64,000 bases of DNA from Algoriphagus sp. Y33 (lineage in GTDB: Bacteria > Bacteroidota > Bacteroidia > Cytophagales > Cyclobacteriaceae). This document shows, piece by piece, positions 61,484-64,000 of the stretch (positions within the stretch are counted from its first letter, which is position 1; each line of letters starts with the position of its first letter). The notes beneath the pieces are model-generated. The model did no database searches and was not told the origin of the DNA. It saw only the letters and a program-made list of their open reading frames with translations. Both the position numbers and the translations under genes were made by a program. Location of the stretch: contig NZ_CP061947.1 in the NCBI RefSeq assembly GCF_014838715.1, positions 5,074,001 to 5,138,000 of the forward strand, given 5' to 3'.

Positions 61484-62152
61484 ATGAAGTGGAATGAGAT
61501 TGATTTTTTCCCGATCATGGGCGAAACACTAAGCAATGAGAATACCTTCGCATTGAATCTTAGTCACACTAATCCTGATTTGGAGAGTTTGGACTTGTCT
61601 AATACTGCCGCATTTGATGAATATATAATGCTGCAGATAAAAAATTCCGGCAGCAAATATGGCATAGGTGGATACTTGGAACACAGAGCTATATACCGCA
61701 GAAGTGCTGTCTTTGGGACTGGGGAAGCAGATTTTCGAAATATACATTTAGGAATTGATATTTGGGCTAAAGCAGGAGCCCCTGTTTTTTTGCCACTTAA
61801 TGGACGCGTTCACAGTCTTCAGGACAATGCCGGCTTCGGAAACTACGGCGCTACTATTATATTGGAACATGACCTCTTTGGAAGGAAACTTTATACCCTT
61901 TATGGACATCTTTTTCTATCTGACCTTGAGAACCTAGAAGTAGGACAAAAACTAAAAGCCGGAGAATTACTGGCTCATATAGGACCATTTCCTGAGAATG
62001 GTGATTGGCCACCACACTTGCATTTTCAGGTGATCTGGGATTTGATGGGAAATGTTGGAGACTTTCCTGGTGTCTGCTCCAAGCGGGAAGTTGATAAATA
62101 TGTCGCTAACTGTCCGGACCCCAATTTGATTTTGCGAAGCAACGTGATCTAA
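61484..62152 (+). CDS. M23-family peptidase domain protein
   Basis: 222 residues. The LytM/M23 zinc site is present: HLGIDIWA (HxxxD, about residues 88-92) and HLHFQVI (HxH), with the intervening beta fold (GNYGATIILEH, YTLYGHLF). It should cleave peptide crosslinks in peptidoglycan. No signal peptide or membrane segment is visible from ATG 61484, so either export is by another route or it acts on cytoplasmic substrate; an upstream start was not found. Its stop overlaps the convergent coaX stop by 4 bases. Confidence 0.88.
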   Translation: MKWNEIDFFPIMGETLSNENTFALNLSHTNPDLESLDLSNTAAFDEYIMLQIKNSGSKYGIGGYLEHRAIYRRSAVFGTGEADFRNIHLGIDIWAKAGAPVFLPLNGRVHSLQDNAGFGNYGATIILEHDLFGRKLYTLYGHLFLSDLENLEVGQKLKAGELLAHIGPFPENGDWPPHLHFQVIWDLMGNVGDFPGVCSKREVDKYVANCPDPNLILRSNVI

Positions 62153-62919
62153 GCATTGGCTTGGGTGATCAGTCGCAACCCTTCGAGTGTCAGATTCCTG
62201 TCGATTTCATCAAAGACTTTTTCCAAAGGGGTTAAGATCTCAGCTAATCCGCCCGTCGCAATTACTGTAAATTTCATGTTAGTTTCCAGCGAGATCGTCT
62301 CTAGCATACCTTTTACCAAACTCGTATAGCCATAAAAAACCCCGGCCTGAATCGCATGAATGGTGTTTTTGCCTAGAGCAGATTTCGGAAGCTTTAATGC
62401 TACATCCGGAAGTTTGGAGGTATTCGTGAAAAGTGATTTGATGGCTGTCTTTAATCCGGGGACAATATTCACCCCTAAAATCTCACCGCAAGCATCTACC
62501 ACAGTAAATGTAAGTGCCGTTCCGAAGTCAACTATGATTAGGGGCTTGGAATACAACGAATAAGCTGCCATCACATTACACATCAGATCGGTACCGATTT
62601 CATTGGGACGCAGACTTCTGATTGGTAGTTTTTCAAAACTTGCCGGTGAAATAAGGTAAGGCAACGTACCGAAGTAATTTTCGCAAAACTGAAGAATCTG
62701 TTCATTGATCTCAGGGACCACTGAACTGAAACCGATTCTTCTTATATCCGCCGGGCTGATCCCATGCTCTAAAAAATACAATGGTACTTTTTTGTGAAGT
62801 TGGGCCGGGAATTTGGAAGAATGCGTTTCGATCCGAAAATGGTTCTTCCAACTTTTATTTTCTTCATCATACAGCGCAAAAACCACATTAGAATTTCCCG
62901 CATCTATTGCTAAAAACAT
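62149..62919 (-). CDS. coaX: Type III pantothenate kinase
   Basis: 256 residues, the CoaX length. It phosphorylates pantothenate with ATP, the first step of coenzyme A synthesis. The ASKHA-fold motifs are the N-terminal DAGNSNVVFALYD phosphate loop, LRPNEIGTDLMCN in the pantothenate site, and VDFGTALTFTVVD. The later VPGLKTAIKSLFTNTSKLP and ATGGLAE complete the fold. Type III kinase is the only form in many Bacteroidota. The gene is divergent from the acetyltransferase, with a -7-like element at 62951-62958, and convergent with the M23 gene. Confidence 0.95.
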   Translation of the reverse strand: MFLAIDAGNSNVVFALYDEENKSWKNHFRIETHSSKFPAQLHKKVPLYFLEHGISPADIRRIGFSSVVPEINEQILQFCENYFGTLPYLISPASFEKLPIRSLRPNEIGTDLMCNVMAAYSLYSKPLIIVDFGTALTFTVVDACGEILGVNIVPGLKTAIKSLFTNTSKLPDVALKLPKSALGKNTIHAIQAGVFYGYTSLVKGMLETISLETNMKFTVIATGGLAEILTPLEKVFDEIDRNLTLEGLRLITQANA

Positions 62920-62950
62920 TGTTTCTCGGATTTGATTAAATTAGCCTTCC

Positions 62951-62958
62951 CAAAATTA
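62951..62958 (-). promoter_or_regulatory. Promoter -7 element of coaX
   Basis: On the minus strand TAATTTTG matches TAnnTTTG and ends 31 bases before the coaX ATG. It lies in the 61-base divergent gap with the acetyltransferase. Confidence 0.45.
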
Positions 62959-62980
62959 AACGGTTTTATAAACTTTGAAC

Positions 62981-63457
62981 ATGTACACGCTAAGAGAAGG
63001 AAAAATCGAGGATCTTCCTCGGGTATTGGAATTGATAAATGAGTTGGCGCTTTATGAAAAGGCACCGGAGCAAGTGTCCAATACACTTGAAATGATGGAG
63101 GTAGATGGGTTTGGTGAAAATCCTGTTTATGGAATGTTTGTATGCGTGAAAGATGAGACTTCGGAGATTGTCGGCATTGCAATTTACTATTACCGCTACA
63201 GTACCTGGAAAGGCAAGCGAATTTATCTGGAGGATCTGGTGGTCACTCAATCCGAGCGTGGCAATGGTGCAGGAAAGCTGCTTTTTGACCGTATCATGAA
63301 GAAATGCTTGGAGGAAAATTGTACGGGAATGATGTGGCAAGTGCTTGACTGGAATGAGCCTGCGATCAATTTCTATAGGAAGTATGGCACAACCTTAGAA
63401 GCAGGGTGGCTAAACGCACACTTACAAGACTATGAAATAAAGCAGCTCCTTGATTAG
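62981..63457 (+). CDS. GNAT-family acetyltransferase (diamine acetyltransferase-like)
   Basis: 158 residues from ATG 62981 (TTG two codons earlier rejected). The pattern LREGKIEDLPRVLELINELA, EDLVVTQSERGNGAGKLLF (acetyl-CoA loop ERGNGAG) and VLDWNEPAINFYRKYG is that of spermidine/spermine or thialysine N-acetyltransferases. It probably acetylates a diamine or amino-acid side-chain amine. The start lies only 61 bases from the divergent coaX ATG, so the promoters overlap. An inverted repeat follows 8 bases after its stop. Confidence 0.9.
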   Translation: MYTLREGKIEDLPRVLELINELALYEKAPEQVSNTLEMMEVDGFGENPVYGMFVCVKDETSEIVGIAIYYYRYSTWKGKRIYLEDLVVTQSERGNGAGKLLFDRIMKKCLEENCTGMMWQVLDWNEPAINFYRKYGTTLEAGWLNAHLQDYEIKQLLD

Positions 63458-63464
63458 CGTAAAT

Positions 63465-63512
63465 AAAAATATTGCAGATACAAGAATATGATATTGTGTT
63501 TGCAATATTTTT
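63465..63512. promoter_or_regulatory. 12-base inverted repeat between the acetyltransferase and the antitoxin gene
   Basis: AAAAATATTGCA (63465-63476) and TGCAATATTTTT (63501-63512) are perfect inverted repeats with 24 bases between, and a T-run follows. It can be an AT-rich terminator of the acetyltransferase or an operator of the antitoxin gene, whose ATG lies 33 bases beyond. Confidence 0.5.
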
Positions 63513-63544
63513 TTTGTAAATTAGTGAGCGTTAAATGAATAACC

Positions 63545-64000
63545 ATGACACATACTTGGAAGATATCATTAGGAGAAAAGGAGTCTGAGATCATCCGTAC
63601 AGGCAATGATTCCTATTATTTTTTTCAAGAGACTATATCCATGGTAAGTGAGCCATCGCAGACTTATGGGGTGGCCGTTTCGTTTCATGATACAGGTGAG
63701 CTTTTTGATTTTCTTGACTTTACCCAGCAGGATGTTTCAGAAATGCTAGAGGTGGATCCCAGCACATTGTCACGTTGGCGCAAAGAAGACAGAAAGCTTA
63801 CTAAGATCCTTACTAAGAGTATTCTGGAGATAGATCAGGTTATTGCGAAAGGAGTCCGGATTTTCGGTTCGGAGGAGTTGCTTTCGCAATGGCTTCACAC
63901 TGAAAATGCATCCTTGGGCAATCAAAAGCCGGCTACTCTAATGAAAAACCCTTATGGCACTGATCGTGTGGATGAAGCCATAGAGGCCATGTCATGGGGA
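63545..64000 (+). CDS. Xre/MbcA/ParS-type (DUF2384) antitoxin of a RES-Xre system, partial
   Basis: 152 residues are visible from ATG 63545; the frame is open at the right window edge. The central part, FTQQDVSEMLEVDPSTLSRW, is an Xre-like helix-turn-helix, and the following ILTKSILEIDQVIAKGVRIFGSEE plus QWLHTENASLGNQKP is the DUF2384 layout, ending LMKNPYGTDRVDEAIEAMSWG (quoted in part). In RES-Xre modules this antitoxin binds and neutralises a RES-domain NAD-degrading toxin encoded directly downstream, and represses their shared promoter. The toxin lies outside the window, so the pairing is inference. Confidence 0.75.
   Translation, partial: MTHTWKISLGEKESEIIRTGNDSYYFFQETISMVSEPSQTYGVAVSFHDTGELFDFLDFTQQDVSEMLEVDPSTLSRWRKEDRKLTKILTKSILEIDQVIAKGVRIFGSEELLSQWLHTENASLGNQKPATLMKNPYGTDRVDEAIEAMSWG

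Noticed and set aside
1..64000. CRISPR arrays, tRNA and rRNA genes
   Set aside because: No regularly spaced repeats, cloverleaf or rRNA-like stretches were seen by eye; a tRNA or covariance-model scan would be decisive.

Overview
The window is chromosomal DNA from a member of the Bacteroidota, most likely a cytophagalean of the Cyclobacteriaceae/Algoriphagus type (inferred from gene content, not from any search). The signs are a SusC/SusD pair, a secreted protein with a type IX secretion sorting domain, BshA of bacillithiol synthesis, many Cys-anchored lipoproteins, twin-arginine oxidoreductases, and promoters matching the Bacteroidota -7 element TAnnTTTG. No rRNA, tRNA, CRISPR array, phage or intact insertion sequence was seen. 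Coding density is high apart from a few 300-500 base gaps.

Layout. 1-3301 (minus): end of a capsule/exopolysaccharide export locus, a chain-length (Wzz-type) protein cut by the window edge and coupled to an SLBB export protein. 3515-4519: a radical SAM/SPASM protein. 4565-7520 (minus): histidine kinase, lone receiver, and receiver fused to a class III nucleotide cyclase. 7637-10668 (minus): gamma-glutamyltransferase with an amino-acid permease. 10935-17433 (plus): a reductase, an AraC regulator, a membrane nucleotide cyclase, a small heat-shock protein, a small unknown protein, release factor 1 and an acetyltransferase. 17480-20299 (minus): a large secreted Ycf48/BNR-repeat protein. 20445-21098: a haem-binding-type lipoprotein.

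21336-34165 (plus) is a long operon-like run: SusC, SusD, an FG-GAP/ASPIC lipoprotein, a formylglycine-generating-enzyme-like protein without cysteines in its catalytic region, a Tat-exported Gfo/Idh/MocA oxidoreductase, a Tat-exported TIM-barrel isomerase and a Ycf48-like lipoprotein. It looks like an uptake and periplasmic oxidation/isomerisation system for a small sugar-like compound; it has no glycoside hydrolase. A second periplasmic oxidation module (GMC oxidoreductase with a gluconate-dehydrogenase-subunit-3-like partner) lies at 39632-41912, followed by a GH29 alpha-fucosidase and a divergent TonB-dependent receptor.

34679-39247 holds a HisA paralogue with its catalytic Asp replaced by Trp, a CsaA-type protein, a dehydratase/epimerase-like protein, a fatty acid hydroxylase and BshA. 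46591-56868 holds an ABC-F ATPase, a small peptide-like ORF plus a 6-bladed propeller lipoprotein, rlmN, a small outer-membrane barrel, and a tight operon with mutL and two rhomboid proteases. 57377-63457 holds a GH3/serine-hydrolase fusion, a threonine/serine dehydratase, an M23 peptidase, coaX and an acetyltransferase. At the right edge begins a probable Xre/DUF2384 antitoxin; its toxin would lie just outside.

The least ordinary features are (1) the start-less, cysteine-containing small peptide with a palindrome upstream and a perfect intercistronic hairpin before its propeller lipoprotein (49344-50843), (2) at least three families of short interspersed repeats, one of which appears to have been captured inside the coding sequence of the ABC-F ATPase, (3) the HisA paralogue, and (4) several promoters placed so close to the ATG that the mRNA should be leaderless.
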